A stretch of 64,000 nucleotides of DNA from CAYTTR01 sp964440805 (GCA_964440805.1 CAYTTR010000006.1:1-64000), one strand, 5' to 3'. Numbered from the stretch's first letter, positions 8,395 to 16,468 are shown. Notes: generated from the letters alone by a model not told the origin. Made by a program: numbers and translations.

Positions 8395-9645
8395 ATGAAA
8401 ATTCTCATTTCTGCATATGCTTTTAATCCACTAGGTTCGCATCAGCTTCATCCTGGAGAAGATCTATTAGGATGGAAATTAGTTGAACAAATCAGTCGCT
8501 ATCATGATGTCTCTGTTATTACTCACAGTTATAACAGGGAGTCAATTTTAGAGGCTCTTAGTAAAAGTGAAATTCCTACGATGAGCATTCATTTTCTTGA
8601 GCTTCCTTTAGGCTTGCGAAAATGGTTTTATAAAATCGAGTTTGCCCAGATGATTTATTATTATTTGTGGCAAATAGCTTCTTGGATTAAAGCAAACAAA
8701 CTCCATCGCCAGGAAAATTTTGACCTTTTTCATCATTTAACTTTTGGAAACTACTGGACACCTTCATTTATTGGGGCTTTCTTGTCAGTTCCTTTTATCT
8801 GGGGGCCAGTGGGGGGCGGTCAACAGAGTCCCAGAAGACTGCTTAAGGGTTTCTCTTTTTATGGACGTTTCGCTGAAAAGACCCGTGAGATTGGCCAATG
8901 GCTTAGCCGTAATCATGGCCTTTGGCATTTGTGTGTTCAGAAGGCAAAGGTTATTCTTGTTTGTAACAAGGAAACAGAAAACAAAATCCCCATGAAGTAT
9001 AGAAAAAAAGGGCAATTTTTTCCGGTTAATGGGATAGAAGCAAGTAAAGTTGTTCATTCTTCCAATGGCAGAAAAAAAAACAAGCCCTTTGTAGTTCTTA
9101 CTGCGGGCAGAATGTACCGGTTAAAAGGCTTTTTTCTTGGACTGAGGGCTTTTTCCATTTTTTCAAAAAAATATACTGATTCCGAATATATTATTGTGGG
9201 CAAAGGAGAAGAAGAGGAAAAAATAAGAAGCCTGATTGAGAGGCTTGGGCTCCGGGGTAAGGTGAAAATTATCCCTTGGCTTCCAAGGAATGAGCTTCTT
9301 AAAATTATGCGAAAATCCCATATCTTTCTTTTCCCAAGTTTCCGCGATGGAGGAGGAGCTGTGGTGGTGGAAGCGATGGCTTCTGGAATTCCTGTTGTCT
9401 GCCTAAATGCTGCTGGTCCAGGATTTCATATTCAAGAAAAGTGGGGAATAAAAGTGAAACCCCGGTCAGCTGAATTGGTAATCGAGGATCTGGCAAAAGC
9501 CTTGGAAGCTCTTTATTTAAACAAAGAAATGAGGATAAAAATGGGCCAGGAGGCCAGGAAAAGGGCTTTAGACTATTACACCTGGGACAAATTAGGGAAA
9601 AGATTAGATAGTATATATCGTCAAGTATTAAATTTGGAATCATAA
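8395..9645 (+). CDS. Glycosyltransferase family 4
   Basis: A 416-aa GT-B glycosyltransferase that would transfer a sugar from a nucleotide donor to a glycan or lipid acceptor on the cytoplasmic face of the membrane. The N-terminal domain starts MKILISAYAFNP. The C-terminal GT4 domain (about 225-400) has VLTAGRMYRLKGF, IIVGKGEEEEKI and the retaining-enzyme motif FPSFRDGGGAVVVEAMASG, whose E..E pair contacts the donor. No O-antigen or capsule genes lie next to it, so the acceptor is unknown. The start is the only one giving the full N-terminal strand. Confidence 0.87.
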   Translation: MKILISAYAFNPLGSHQLHPGEDLLGWKLVEQISRYHDVSVITHSYNRESILEALSKSEIPTMSIHFLELPLGLRKWFYKIEFAQMIYYYLWQIASWIKANKLHRQENFDLFHHLTFGNYWTPSFIGAFLSVPFIWGPVGGGQQSPRRLLKGFSFYGRFAEKTREIGQWLSRNHGLWHLCVQKAKVILVCNKETENKIPMKYRKKGQFFPVNGIEASKVVHSSNGRKKNKPFVVLTAGRMYRLKGFFLGLRAFSIFSKKYTDSEYIIVGKGEEEEKIRSLIERLGLRGKVKIIPWLPRNELLKIMRKSHIFLFPSFRDGGGAVVVEAMASGIPVVCLNAAGPGFHIQEKWGIKVKPRSAELVIEDLAKALEALYLNKEMRIKMGQEARKRALDYYTWDKLGKRLDSIYRQVLNLES

Positions 9646-9907
9646 ATTAAATGAGTATTTTTCTCTTATTCTGGATCGTCATCTGGGGTTAAATTTTTGA
9701 AAGACAAGCCAGCCGGTCCATTTAACAAAGTGGCTGATAATTCTTTAGCCGAAAAAACTTAGACTGGGAACCTCAGGTTTTATTTTTGGAGGGTCTGAGA
9801 CGGGCTTACAGGTGGTATTTTACCAACAAAAAAAAGAGGAAGTAGATAAGACTCTTGCTGACATGTTGGCCCGGAGATGAGCCCCGTTAAAAAAAGAAGA
9901 TAAAGAA
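9646..9907 (+). pseudogene. Possible gene relic between glycosyltransferase and VanZ-like gene
   Basis: The region carries fragments that read like protein only if the frame is switched: LRRAYRWYFTNKK near 9789-9827, then in another frame VDKTLADMLARR ending at the TGA near 9879. A short ORF at 9651 encodes MSIFLLFWIVIWG. I do not recognise a family, and the region may be non-coding. Confidence 0.2.
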
Positions 9908-10372
9908 GTGGAAAATAAGAAAAAGACCCTCTTGAAGTACTGGCTGTGGCCTTTACTCTGGATGATAATCATTTTTCCCGTAGGTAATAAGATGGGAACA
10001 ACAAACATGTTTTATCTCTACCTAAGAAAATTTCTTCTTGCTCTTTTTCCAGACATGTCTGGTTATACAACATGGCTTGTTTATCTGACAATCCGCAAAC
10101 TGTTTCATGCCCTGGAATATGGATTTCTTGCTTACTTGTTGTTTCGTGCTTTCCGGGCCGGCCGCCCTACTCCATGGATGTTCAAATGGAGCCTGTGGGC
10201 AGCCAGTATTTCGTTTTCCTATGCAATAATTGATGAGATTTTACAGACATTTCTGGCCGGCCGTCACGGTAGCATGATGGATGTGTTTATAGATTTAATT
10301 GGAATAATAATGGCCCTTTTTGTTATTTATCTGATTTCATTTAAACGACGAAAGGCTCAATTTAGGACTTAA
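9908..10372 (+). CDS. VanZ-like family membrane protein
   Basis: A 154-aa inner-membrane protein with about four hydrophobic helices. The two VanZ-like signatures are present: RKLFHALEYGFLAYLLF near residue 57, and DEILQTFLAGRHGSMMDV near 110, followed by DLIGIIMAL. The family is named for VanZ, linked to teicoplanin resistance, but most members are of unknown function and often sit near surface polysaccharide genes, as here after a glycosyltransferase. The start is GTG at 9908 behind a purine-rich stretch. Confidence 0.8.
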   Translation: MENKKKTLLKYWLWPLLWMIIIFPVGNKMGTTNMFYLYLRKFLLALFPDMSGYTTWLVYLTIRKLFHALEYGFLAYLLFRAFRAGRPTPWMFKWSLWAASISFSYAIIDEILQTFLAGRHGSMMDVFIDLIGIIMALFVIYLISFKRRKAQFRT

Positions 10373-10380
10373 TTCATTGG

Positions 10381-10491
10381 TTGGATATAAAACTAATTTT
10401 TCTCTCATTCTGGATTACTTTCCTGGGAAGATGGGAGTCAAGAGAAAAGAAAACTCCAGAAAAAGAACAAAGGCAAAAGATGAAATCTTAA
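10381..10491 (+). CDS. Possible small membrane protein
   Basis: A 36-codon TTG-start ORF encoding one hydrophobic helix (IFLSFWITFLG) followed by a charged tail rich in Lys, Glu and Arg. The start of this helix resembles the short ORF peptide after the previous glycosyltransferase gene (IFLLFWIVIWG at 9651), which is the only reason for listing it. There is no convincing ribosome binding site. Confidence 0.22.
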   Translation: MDIKLIFLSFWITFLGRWESREKKTPEKEQRQKMKS

Positions 10492-10594
10492 ATTATCCTG
10501 TATTATTTTAAGAGGCCCACTTAAGTTGACTTTTTTTGGAGAATTAAGAATAATAGCACGAATTTCAACTTGAATATTTTTTGGAATAACAAAA

Positions 10595-11794
10595 ATGAAA
10601 AAATTACATGATGTCATTATTGTAGGTGGAGGACCTGGTGGTCTGCATACAGCTTCTCTCTTGGCGAAAGAAGGAGTTGATGTGCTCGTCCTGGAAAGAA
10701 AAGAAAAACTGGGAGAAAGCGTTATATGTACTGGAATTATAGGAGATGAAGCCTTTACTAAATTTAATTTACCAGAAGAAACAATAGTAAGGGAGCTTCA
10801 AACAGTAGAGTTGATTTCACCTTTTAAGACAAAGCTTGTTTACTGTCATCCTAAACCTTTTGCATTTGTTGTGGACAGAGCACTCTTTGACAAAGGGCTG
10901 GCAAAACGAGCAGAAAGAAATGGCGCAGTAATCAAGACGGGAACAGATGTCCTGGATATAAATGTTTTGAAGAAAAGAGTGGAAGTAACCTCCCATTATT
11001 CAGGAAAAAATACCAGTAAGCATTATGCTAAAATTTGTGTTTTGGCCACAGGTATTGATATATGTTTGAGTCGAAAACTCGGTCTGGGATTTCCCCGGCG
11101 TTTTATTAATGGGATTCAAGTAGAACTTTCCACGTCGCAAGATGTTCCTCCTTCCCTGGTTGTTGGCAATAGTGTATCTCCAGGAGGATTTGCCTGGATG
11201 ATTCCCTTGAAGGAAAATCGAATCAAAGCTGGATTACTAACAGAGAAAGAACCAGGGCCGTATTTATTAAACCTTGTTAAGGAATATTTTGCGGATTATT
11301 TTCAGAAAATTAATATAAACTTGATTCAACAGAAACCTGTAGCCCAGGAACTTGTTAGTAAGATTTTTGCTGAAAGGATGCTGATAGTAGGAGAGGCAGC
11401 CGGCCAGGTAAAAACAACCACGGGCGGGGGGATTTTCTATGCCCTTCTGGGCTCTGTTTATGCTTCTGATATAATTCTCCGGAATCTCCACGAGAACAAG
11501 TTTGGCGCAAATGCCTTTTTTGATTACCAAAGACTCTGCAGAAATAATTTGCATAAAGAAATCCATTGGGGATATATGACCAGAAAATTTTGTTCCCGAT
11601 TGACTGACCAGCAGATAGAATCCCTGTTCACGCTGGCTCGGGTGGACGGGATATTTCCTTTAATAAAAGAAAAAGGTAATTTTGACTGGCACAGTGATTT
11701 GCTGTTTACTTTGTTTAAGCATGTTATTCGCTCAAAGGAATGTCTGTTGAGAATACAACCCGGAGGGCAAGCAGATACAAATAGCCAGCTATAA
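10595..11794 (+). CDS. Geranylgeranyl-reductase-family FAD-dependent oxidoreductase
   Basis: A 399-aa flavoprotein of the geranylgeranyl reductase/PHBH-like group. The N-terminal dinucleotide motif VIIVGGGPGGLHTA binds FAD ADP, with ERKEKLGE closing the strand. The CTGII segment (about residue 48) is the cysteine-containing substrate-side motif typical of this family. The second FAD motif is LIVGEAAGQVKTTTGGGI near residue 268. Members reduce isoprenoid double bonds in chlorophyll, archaeal lipids or quinones, or oxidise other substrates; none can be assigned here. It stands alone between repeat-rich gaps. Confidence 0.8.
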   Translation: MKKLHDVIIVGGGPGGLHTASLLAKEGVDVLVLERKEKLGESVICTGIIGDEAFTKFNLPEETIVRELQTVELISPFKTKLVYCHPKPFAFVVDRALFDKGLAKRAERNGAVIKTGTDVLDINVLKKRVEVTSHYSGKNTSKHYAKICVLATGIDICLSRKLGLGFPRRFINGIQVELSTSQDVPPSLVVGNSVSPGGFAWMIPLKENRIKAGLLTEKEPGPYLLNLVKEYFADYFQKININLIQQKPVAQELVSKIFAERMLIVGEAAGQVKTTTGGGIFYALLGSVYASDIILRNLHENKFGANAFFDYQRLCRNNLHKEIHWGYMTRKFCSRLTDQQIESLFTLARVDGIFPLIKEKGNFDWHSDLLFTLFKHVIRSKECLLRIQPGGQADTNSQL

Positions 11795-11830
11795 ATATTT
11801 TATCTTACTGGAAACAATTGATGTTGTTCC

Positions 11831-11854
11831 GGAGTTCCCACAAAAATTTTAAGG
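11831..11854. repeat. Solo family-1 repeat end (left orientation)
   Basis: GGAGTTCCCACAAAAATTTT is the left-end form of the family-1 inverted repeat. It abuts the stop of the small minus-strand ORF at 11849-12034. Confidence 0.5.
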
Positions 11855-12034
11855 GTTGAATAGTCTGAGATGGGAAGTTTCTGAGTTTAGCATTTTAGTG
11901 AAGCTCTCTAAGCCTTTCTGACGGCGAAAAAGTAGCTCCCGAATGCCATTAGCCAGGACATAGAACCGAAAATCTGGAATCCCGAATAATCTTCTGGCTG
12001 CAGTTAAAACATGCCGGGCTAAAACCATTCTCAA
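11849..12034 (-). pseudogene. Unrecognised short ORF ending at a repeat end; possible relic
   Basis: A 61-residue minus-strand reading frame (open further upstream without a start) rich in Arg and Leu, with YVLANGIRELLFRRQKG and a C terminus SHLRLFNP. Its stop codon lies within the family-1 repeat end, the arrangement expected for a transposase C terminus beside its terminal repeat. I do not recognise the sequence as any transposase family, so coding status is open. The rest of the 344-base gap (11795-12138) shows nothing else. Confidence 0.25.
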
Positions 12035-12138
12035 ATTAACAGGATTGCAACAAGCTGCTGATTTTCTACGCCTTGCGCAGAGCTTAAAGAGATGGTACTT
12101 TAACCACTACTAAGGATTTTCTATAGAAAGTTATTACT

Positions 12139-12693
12139 GTGATAAGAATTATCGGTGGTATTTTTAAAGGAAGAAAATTAAAAAATGTGTCCAGTCAGAC
12201 GGTTCGCCCGATGCCTGATAAGCTCAAAGAAGCCCTGTTTAATGTAATTAATCCTTTTCTCAAAGATAAGGCCTGTCTGGATGGATTTGCGGGAACCGGG
12301 TCTGTGGGATTGGAAGCCTTGAGCAGGGGAGCTTCAGAGGCTGTCTTTATTGATGAATACCATCAAGCTGTTAAAGTAATCACTCACAATATCAAAAAGT
12401 GCGAAGTGGAAGAAAAGACCAGGGTCATCCGGAAAGAATTCAACCGGGCAGTGATCCAGTTGTCAAGGGAAGGGAAAAAATTTGATTTAGTTTTTCTTGA
12501 TCCTCCTTATAAACTTTTAGAAGAAAGGAATCCTTTGAAAGTCATTATGAAAAGAAAGATTTTAGATGATCGAGGATTAATTATCCTCAGGCAGCATAAA
12601 AGAATATCATTTGATCCGAAGTATTTCCAGGTGGAAAAAAAATTGGCTATAGGAGATGATATAATCTATTTTTATAAAAATAAAACTGAATGA
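12139..12693 (+). CDS. rsmD: 16S rRNA (guanine(966)-N(2))-methyltransferase RsmD
   Basis: A 184-aa SAM-dependent methyltransferase that modifies G966 of 16S rRNA. The N terminus IRIIGGIFKGRKL and the segment VRPMPDKLKEALFN are family hallmarks. SAM-binding motif I is LDGFAGTGSVGLEALSRGA, and the catalytic motif IV DPPY occurs in VFLDPPYKLL. The start is GTG at 12139, which preserves the conserved N terminus. It is unlinked to coaD, its usual neighbour. Confidence 0.92.
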   Translation: MIRIIGGIFKGRKLKNVSSQTVRPMPDKLKEALFNVINPFLKDKACLDGFAGTGSVGLEALSRGASEAVFIDEYHQAVKVITHNIKKCEVEEKTRVIRKEFNRAVIQLSREGKKFDLVFLDPPYKLLEERNPLKVIMKRKILDDRGLIILRQHKRISFDPKYFQVEKKLAIGDDIIYFYKNKTE

Positions 12694-12873
12694 TATAAAC
12701 TATCTGAGTAGGTCAATGTAGGGGAAAGAAACCTGGAAAAAATCATTTAACATAGATATTCAACTTTTAGAAAATGATGTTGTTTTTATTCCTGAAATCC
12801 TGTTAGGGTTTTCTGAGACCCTGCTAATTTTTCCCTTCAAAAAACATTCCTAATTCTCCCTTCCTGAGCAATA

Positions 12874-12896
12874 CTCCAAAATTTGGGGGAACTTCC
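12874..12896. repeat. Solo family-1 repeat end (right orientation)
   Basis: CCAAAATTTGGGGGAACTTC is the right-end form of the family-1 repeat. It lies 15 bases before the -35 box of the next gene. Confidence 0.5.
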
Positions 12897-12910
12897 TGGG
12901 AACACTTGTG

Positions 12911-12939
12911 TTGACAGTTGAATTCAAGGCTTCTACACT
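12911..12939 (+). promoter_or_regulatory. Strong sigma-70-type promoter; predicted leaderless transcript
   Basis: TTGACA at 12911-12916, a 17-base spacer and TACACT at 12934-12939. The expected start point, about 7 bases on, coincides with the A of the ATG at 12946, so the message may lack a leader and ribosome binding site. Confidence 0.6.
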
Positions 12940-12945
12940 AAAAAT

Positions 12946-13524
12946 ATGAATTTTAAAAGAATTAGAAACTTTCTTCTTTTTCTCATTATTTTTACCACGG
13001 TCTTTACTTATTTTACGTTCAGTCAACTTGACGAGGAGACGATAAAGAAAGCTCATCGTGTTCTGGGTCTTATTGATTTTTTAGAAAGAAATAGGCTGGG
13101 GTCTTCATCTTCAAGAAATTTAACCGTTACTGAAGGTGAATTTAATGCTTACCTAGCTTACTTAATTTGGGAAGAAAAAGAGGAGTTCATGAAATCTCTC
13201 CAGCTTAAGTTTTTTGAAAGCAATATTATAGAAGGCAAGGTTTTTTTTGACCTTAAAGGACTGAATATACCCTCCTCTCTAAAACCGGAAATGACTCTTC
13301 TATTTTCAGGGAGGCTCAAGATCAAAGAAGGCCAAGGAAAGTTTGAATTATCCACGCTTTATCTGGAAAACAGGCCTATTCAGACGAAACTTTTTGATGC
13401 AGTTTTTTATTTTATCTCTAAAGTACAAGGCATAGAGTTTTCAGGATTGAACAGATGGTATGAGCTTCCTCACGGGATAAAAAATATCAAGCTGGCAAGA
13501 GGGAAAGCTGTTATTTATTATTAA
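12946..13524 (+). CDS. Exported or membrane-anchored protein of unknown function
   Basis: A 192-aa protein I do not recognise. An N-terminal hydrophobic helix (about 9-27) is a signal peptide or anchor. The remainder looks like an alternating beta-strand domain, with LQLKFFESNIIEGKVFFDL and FSGRLKIKEGQGKFELSTLY, in a style like lipid-binding or AsmA/DUF2993-like envelope proteins; that comparison is weak. It ends in short strands (NIKLARGKAVIYY). The gene has its own strong promoter and no ribosome site in front of the ATG. Confidence 0.6.
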   Translation: MNFKRIRNFLLFLIIFTTVFTYFTFSQLDEETIKKAHRVLGLIDFLERNRLGSSSSRNLTVTEGEFNAYLAYLIWEEKEEFMKSLQLKFFESNIIEGKVFFDLKGLNIPSSLKPEMTLLFSGRLKIKEGQGKFELSTLYLENRPIQTKLFDAVFYFISKVQGIEFSGLNRWYELPHGIKNIKLARGKAVIYY

Positions 13525-13573
13525 CCTGGACTATTCCAAAAAAGGCCGATTTTAGATGAAATCTAAAAATCGA
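13523..13573. repeat. Family-2 repeat, copy D (collapsed to a hairpin)
   Basis: It starts with CCTGGACTATTCC and AAAAAAGGCCGAT, the family-2 outer end, then reads directly into an inverted copy of the right end: GATTTTAGAT, GAA, then ATCTAAAAATC. The interior of the element is gone and the two ends now form a hairpin just after the stop codon of the preceding gene, where it could act as a 3' end structure. Confidence 0.5.
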
Positions 13574-13625
13574 TCTATTTGATTTTATGGGTAGTGACCC
13601 AACCTATTTTTAACAGATTTTTTTT

Positions 13626-13707
13626 GGGGGTGCGGTTTTGTTTTCCGGGCTGGAATTTGGAATGGCTCCTAAGGGATCATCCCCTCGGAGACATTGACCG
13701 CACCCCC
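13626..13707. other. 82-base nested stem-loop
   Basis: GGGGGTGCGGT at 13626-13636 pairs perfectly with ACCGCACCCCC at 13697-13707 (11 bp). Inside, CTCC pairs with GGAG, and around the apex GGGAT pairs with ATCCC. It is flanked by T runs on both sides in + orientation. The 577-base gap 13525-14101 holds this, copy D, a further inverted repeat (GTCATT...AATGAC, 13929-13962) and a solo family-1 end, but no gene. Confidence 0.55.
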
Positions 13708-14010
13708 TTTTTCAATTCCCCTTAATATCCTCACTTGCTTATCTTTCCCTGACTTATAAGAAGACGTTACAAGAATGCTTATTTTCTCATGGTAAATAAA
13801 TTTTTTTTAAATGGTGGTTTTCTATCTCTCAGAATTTTCTAAATGAATATGACTAAGTTGTTTTTATCAATGAGATTATGAATTAACAAAGTTGATGATA
13901 CGGTAGTCTCTTCCCTTGTTCTATGCTTGTCATTGTGGAGAGTAAGGCGCCAGCCGAATGACTTGGTAAAATCTGAGATTACCATATCATCCAGGCGTCA
14001 AGCTTGACTC

Positions 14011-14028
14011 AAAAATTTGGGGACTCCT
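14011..14028. repeat. Solo family-1 repeat end
   Basis: AAAAATTTGGGGACTCCT is the right-end form of the family-1 repeat, located about 75 bases upstream of the next gene. Confidence 0.4.
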
Positions 14029-14101
14029 GAATTGATATCATGTTGAAAACATTGGAAATTTCCAATAGAATACTTCCTTATCCGGAAGCGAGCGATAAAC
14101 C

Positions 14102-14968
14102 ATGAGGATACTCAGTTTAAAAAATAAAAACTGGAGGGAAAAAGCTCTTCTCTTAAGAGAAGAAGATATCAGGGCAGATCTACGAGATAAGGGAGGAACA
14201 ACTCTTTTTCTGGGAAAATATTCTCTTTCTGAGATAATAGCAGTTTTACGAAAGAGAAATTTTGAAAAAGAAGCCAAGAAAAGAAACCTCTGGCCTCTGG
14301 TCTTTCAACTTAATTCATCAGAGTTTCCCCTGCAGAGATTTCAGATATTTTACCAAGAAAAAAAACCGGAAAAGATTATTGTTGATCTCAAAATAAAGGA
14401 AGGCTTTTTCATTCCCAGGGATTCTCTGTTAGAAAAGCTCCATGCTGACCGATACAGGTTTTTATTTCTGGAATGGCTAACTCTACAGAATCCCTTAAAA
14501 AAGTTTACTGAGGATCAGATTCCTCTTCCTGGACAAAAACACCCTGGGCTGAAATTAAGCCGGAAAGTTATGGATGTTTTTGTCTATCTTGCCCGTTTAA
14601 TCAAAGCAGAGGGAATTCTGGCTTTTCCCGCTTATTTTCATAATGCTGTTCTTTTTAACCGGTATTTTCACTTTTTTAACCCGGAAAAAGAAGGAGAATT
14701 AACATCCATCCGGAAAGAGTCAGTCAGCCTGCCGTTAAAACAAGTAGCTTGGATTGTTCATTGGAATTGTTTAAAAAAACCAGACGGTTCAGTCTATGAA
14801 TGGAAGGCCGAAGAACAGGTATATCCTCTCTCCAGCTTGCTTAAACAATATTTTAGCTCAAATTATTATAGAGAGAAAACAAGGCAGGCTGCCAGCCAAG
14901 TTTCTTTTAATATAGATTGGTCTTGTTTCCAGGATAAAATGAGTAAAAAAGAATGGATGAAAGAATAA
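14102..14968 (+). CDS. Conserved-looking protein of unknown function
   Basis: A 288-aa soluble protein I do not recognise. No signal peptide, membrane segment or cofactor motif is visible. Its most ordered part is about residues 135-200, with DQIPLPGQKHPGL, a predicted helix, and FPAYFHNAVLFNRYFHF then NPEKEGEL, where His residues are spaced as they might be in a binding site. The N terminus is strongly basic. Codon use matches its neighbours, and it is followed by the rpmE-prfA-prmC cluster but with its own spacing of 166 bases. Confidence 0.6.
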   Translation: MRILSLKNKNWREKALLLREEDIRADLRDKGGTTLFLGKYSLSEIIAVLRKRNFEKEAKKRNLWPLVFQLNSSEFPLQRFQIFYQEKKPEKIIVDLKIKEGFFIPRDSLLEKLHADRYRFLFLEWLTLQNPLKKFTEDQIPLPGQKHPGLKLSRKVMDVFVYLARLIKAEGILAFPAYFHNAVLFNRYFHFFNPEKEGELTSIRKESVSLPLKQVAWIVHWNCLKKPDGSVYEWKAEEQVYPLSSLLKQYFSSNYYREKTRQAASQVSFNIDWSCFQDKMSKKEWMKE

Positions 14969-15085
14969 GGGGAGTAGCTTTATCTTGTTAACATCAAGTC
15001 CTTGGTATTGAATGGTAAAGCCTTTTTTATCCTTTTGAAGGTGAAGTTCTCAAACAGGAGAAAAACTTGCTGTCCGGGTATTTCA

Positions 15086-15114
15086 TTGCTTACCTTTTAT
15101 TAATTTGATATAAT
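15086..15114 (+). promoter_or_regulatory. Sigma-70-type promoter for rpmE-prfA-prmC
   Basis: TTGCTT at 15086-15091, a 17-base spacer and a perfect TATAAT at 15109-15114. The transcript would start near 15121, and an AAGGAG site precedes the rpmE ATG at 15141. Confidence 0.65.
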
Positions 15115-15140
15115 AAACAAGAAATATTAAGGAGTTGAAA

Positions 15141-15347
15141 ATGAAAAGCATTATCCATCCTGACTATATTGAATGTACCATTATTTGTGCCTGTGGCAAT
15201 ACTTTTAAAACACGTTCCACCAAAAAAGAAATAAGAGTGGAAATCTGTTCTCAATGCCATCCTTTTTTTACCGGGAAACAAAAGTTTGTTGACAGTGCTG
15301 GCCGTGTCGAAAAATTCAGGAAAAAATACGGTGATAAAATATCCTAA
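15141..15347 (+). CDS. rpmE: 50S ribosomal protein L31
   Basis: A 68-aa ribosomal protein L31 of the zinc-binding type: a CAC pair in IICACGNTF and a CSQC pair in EICSQCHPFFTGKQ supply four cysteine ligands. The C-terminal GRVEKFRKKYG is typical. The reading frame is open from a TTG at 15135, but the ATG at 15141 has the correct spacing from AAGGAG and gives the usual KSIIHPDY N terminus. First gene of the rpmE-prfA-prmC cluster. Confidence 0.95.
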   Translation: MKSIIHPDYIECTIICACGNTFKTRSTKKEIRVEICSQCHPFFTGKQKFVDSAGRVEKFRKKYGDKIS

Positions 15348-15352
15348 CTCCT

Positions 15353-16468
15353 ATGTTTCAGGAACTCGAAAATATCAAGGAGAAGTACGATAAGCTTACT
15401 GCCTCCTTAAGTGATTCCAATCTGGTTAATAATCCCAGCAAAATAAGAGAAATTTCTAAGGAACGGGCAGAACTTGAGCCTGTTGTACAGAAGTACAAAG
15501 TATTAAAAAAAGTTCAGAAAGACATCAAAGGCTCGCGTGATATTTTGAATGATAGCCAGGCTGACCCGGAGTTAAAAGAGCTGGCTGAAGAAGAACTAAG
15601 AAAACTGGAAAGACAGGAAGAAAAAATCACAGAAGAATTAAAAATTCTACTTCTTCCCAGGGATCCAAATGATGAAAAAAATGTGATTTTGGAAATCAGG
15701 GCTGGAGCGGGAGGAGATGAAGCCAGCCTTTTTGCCCAGGATTTGTTCCGTATGTATCTGCGTTTTGCTGAAAACAAAGGATGGAAATACGAGGTTATGT
15801 CCACAAGTTACTCTCCAGTGGGAGGGATTAAGGAAGTTCTGGTTAACATTCGAGGTCAAAGAGTATATTCTCAATTGAAATATGAGAGTGGTGTTCATCG
15901 AGTCCAAAGAGTTCCTCAAACAGAAGCCTCCGGACGTATCCATACATCAACTGTTACTGTAGCAGTCCTTCCAGAAGCTGATGAAGTCGATGTTCATCTT
16001 GATCCTAAAGATTTAAGGATAGAAGCTTTTGGGGCCTCGGGTCCTGGAGGCCAGAATGTCAACCGCAACTATACTGCTATCCGGGTTACCTATAAGCCTA
16101 CAGGGATTGTAGTTTCCTGTCAGGATGAAAAATCACAGCATCGGAATAAAGAAAGGGCCTTGAAAATACTGCGCTCCCGTTTATTGGATATTGCCGAGAG
16201 AGAGCAAAAAGAATTGATCGATAAGAACAGAAGAGCTCAAGTAGGTACTGGAGAAAGAAGTGAGAAAATCAGGACTTATAATTTTCCTCAGTCTCGGGTA
16301 ACAGATCATCGTTTAAATCTTACTTTGCACCAGCTGGAAAGCATTTTGGACGGTGAGATGAAAGGGATAATTGAAGCCTTGAACATGCATTATCAAGCAG
16401 AAAAGCTCGCTTCTTTAGAGAAAAACAACCGGTCTCCTAATTCAACCAAAGGTGTTACTATTGTCTGA
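15353..16468 (+). CDS. prfA: Peptide chain release factor 1
   Basis: RF1 (371 aa) recognises UAA and UAG and triggers peptide release. The GGQ motif that reaches the peptidyl transferase centre is at 232-234 (ASGPGGQNVN). The codon-reading loop has PQT at about 188-190 in RVPQTEASGRIHTST; RF1 normally has P-A/V-T there and RF2 has SPF, so this is RF1 with a Gln variant. RTYNFPQSRVTDHR is also RF1-like. It follows rpmE by five bases and overlaps prmC, which methylates its GGQ glutamine. Confidence 0.95.
   Translation: MFQELENIKEKYDKLTASLSDSNLVNNPSKIREISKERAELEPVVQKYKVLKKVQKDIKGSRDILNDSQADPELKELAEEELRKLERQEEKITEELKILLLPRDPNDEKNVILEIRAGAGGDEASLFAQDLFRMYLRFAENKGWKYEVMSTSYSPVGGIKEVLVNIRGQRVYSQLKYESGVHRVQRVPQTEASGRIHTSTVTVAVLPEADEVDVHLDPKDLRIEAFGASGPGGQNVNRNYTAIRVTYKPTGIVVSCQDEKSQHRNKERALKILRSRLLDIAEREQKELIDKNRRAQVGTGERSEKIRTYNFPQSRVTDHRLNLTLHQLESILDGEMKGIIEALNMHYQAEKLASLEKNNRSPNSTKGVTIV

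Noticed and set aside
11831..12896. Composite transposon carrying rsmD between two inverted family-1 ends
   Set aside because: The ends at 11831 and 12874 are correctly oriented, but rsmD is a core gene with normal codon use, no flanking direct repeat was found and both ends look like solo remnants.
15353..16468. Release factor 2 instead of RF1
   Set aside because: There is no SPF anticodon-like motif; PQT and the RTYNFPQSRVTDHR region fit RF1, and gene order rpmE-prfA-prmC agrees.
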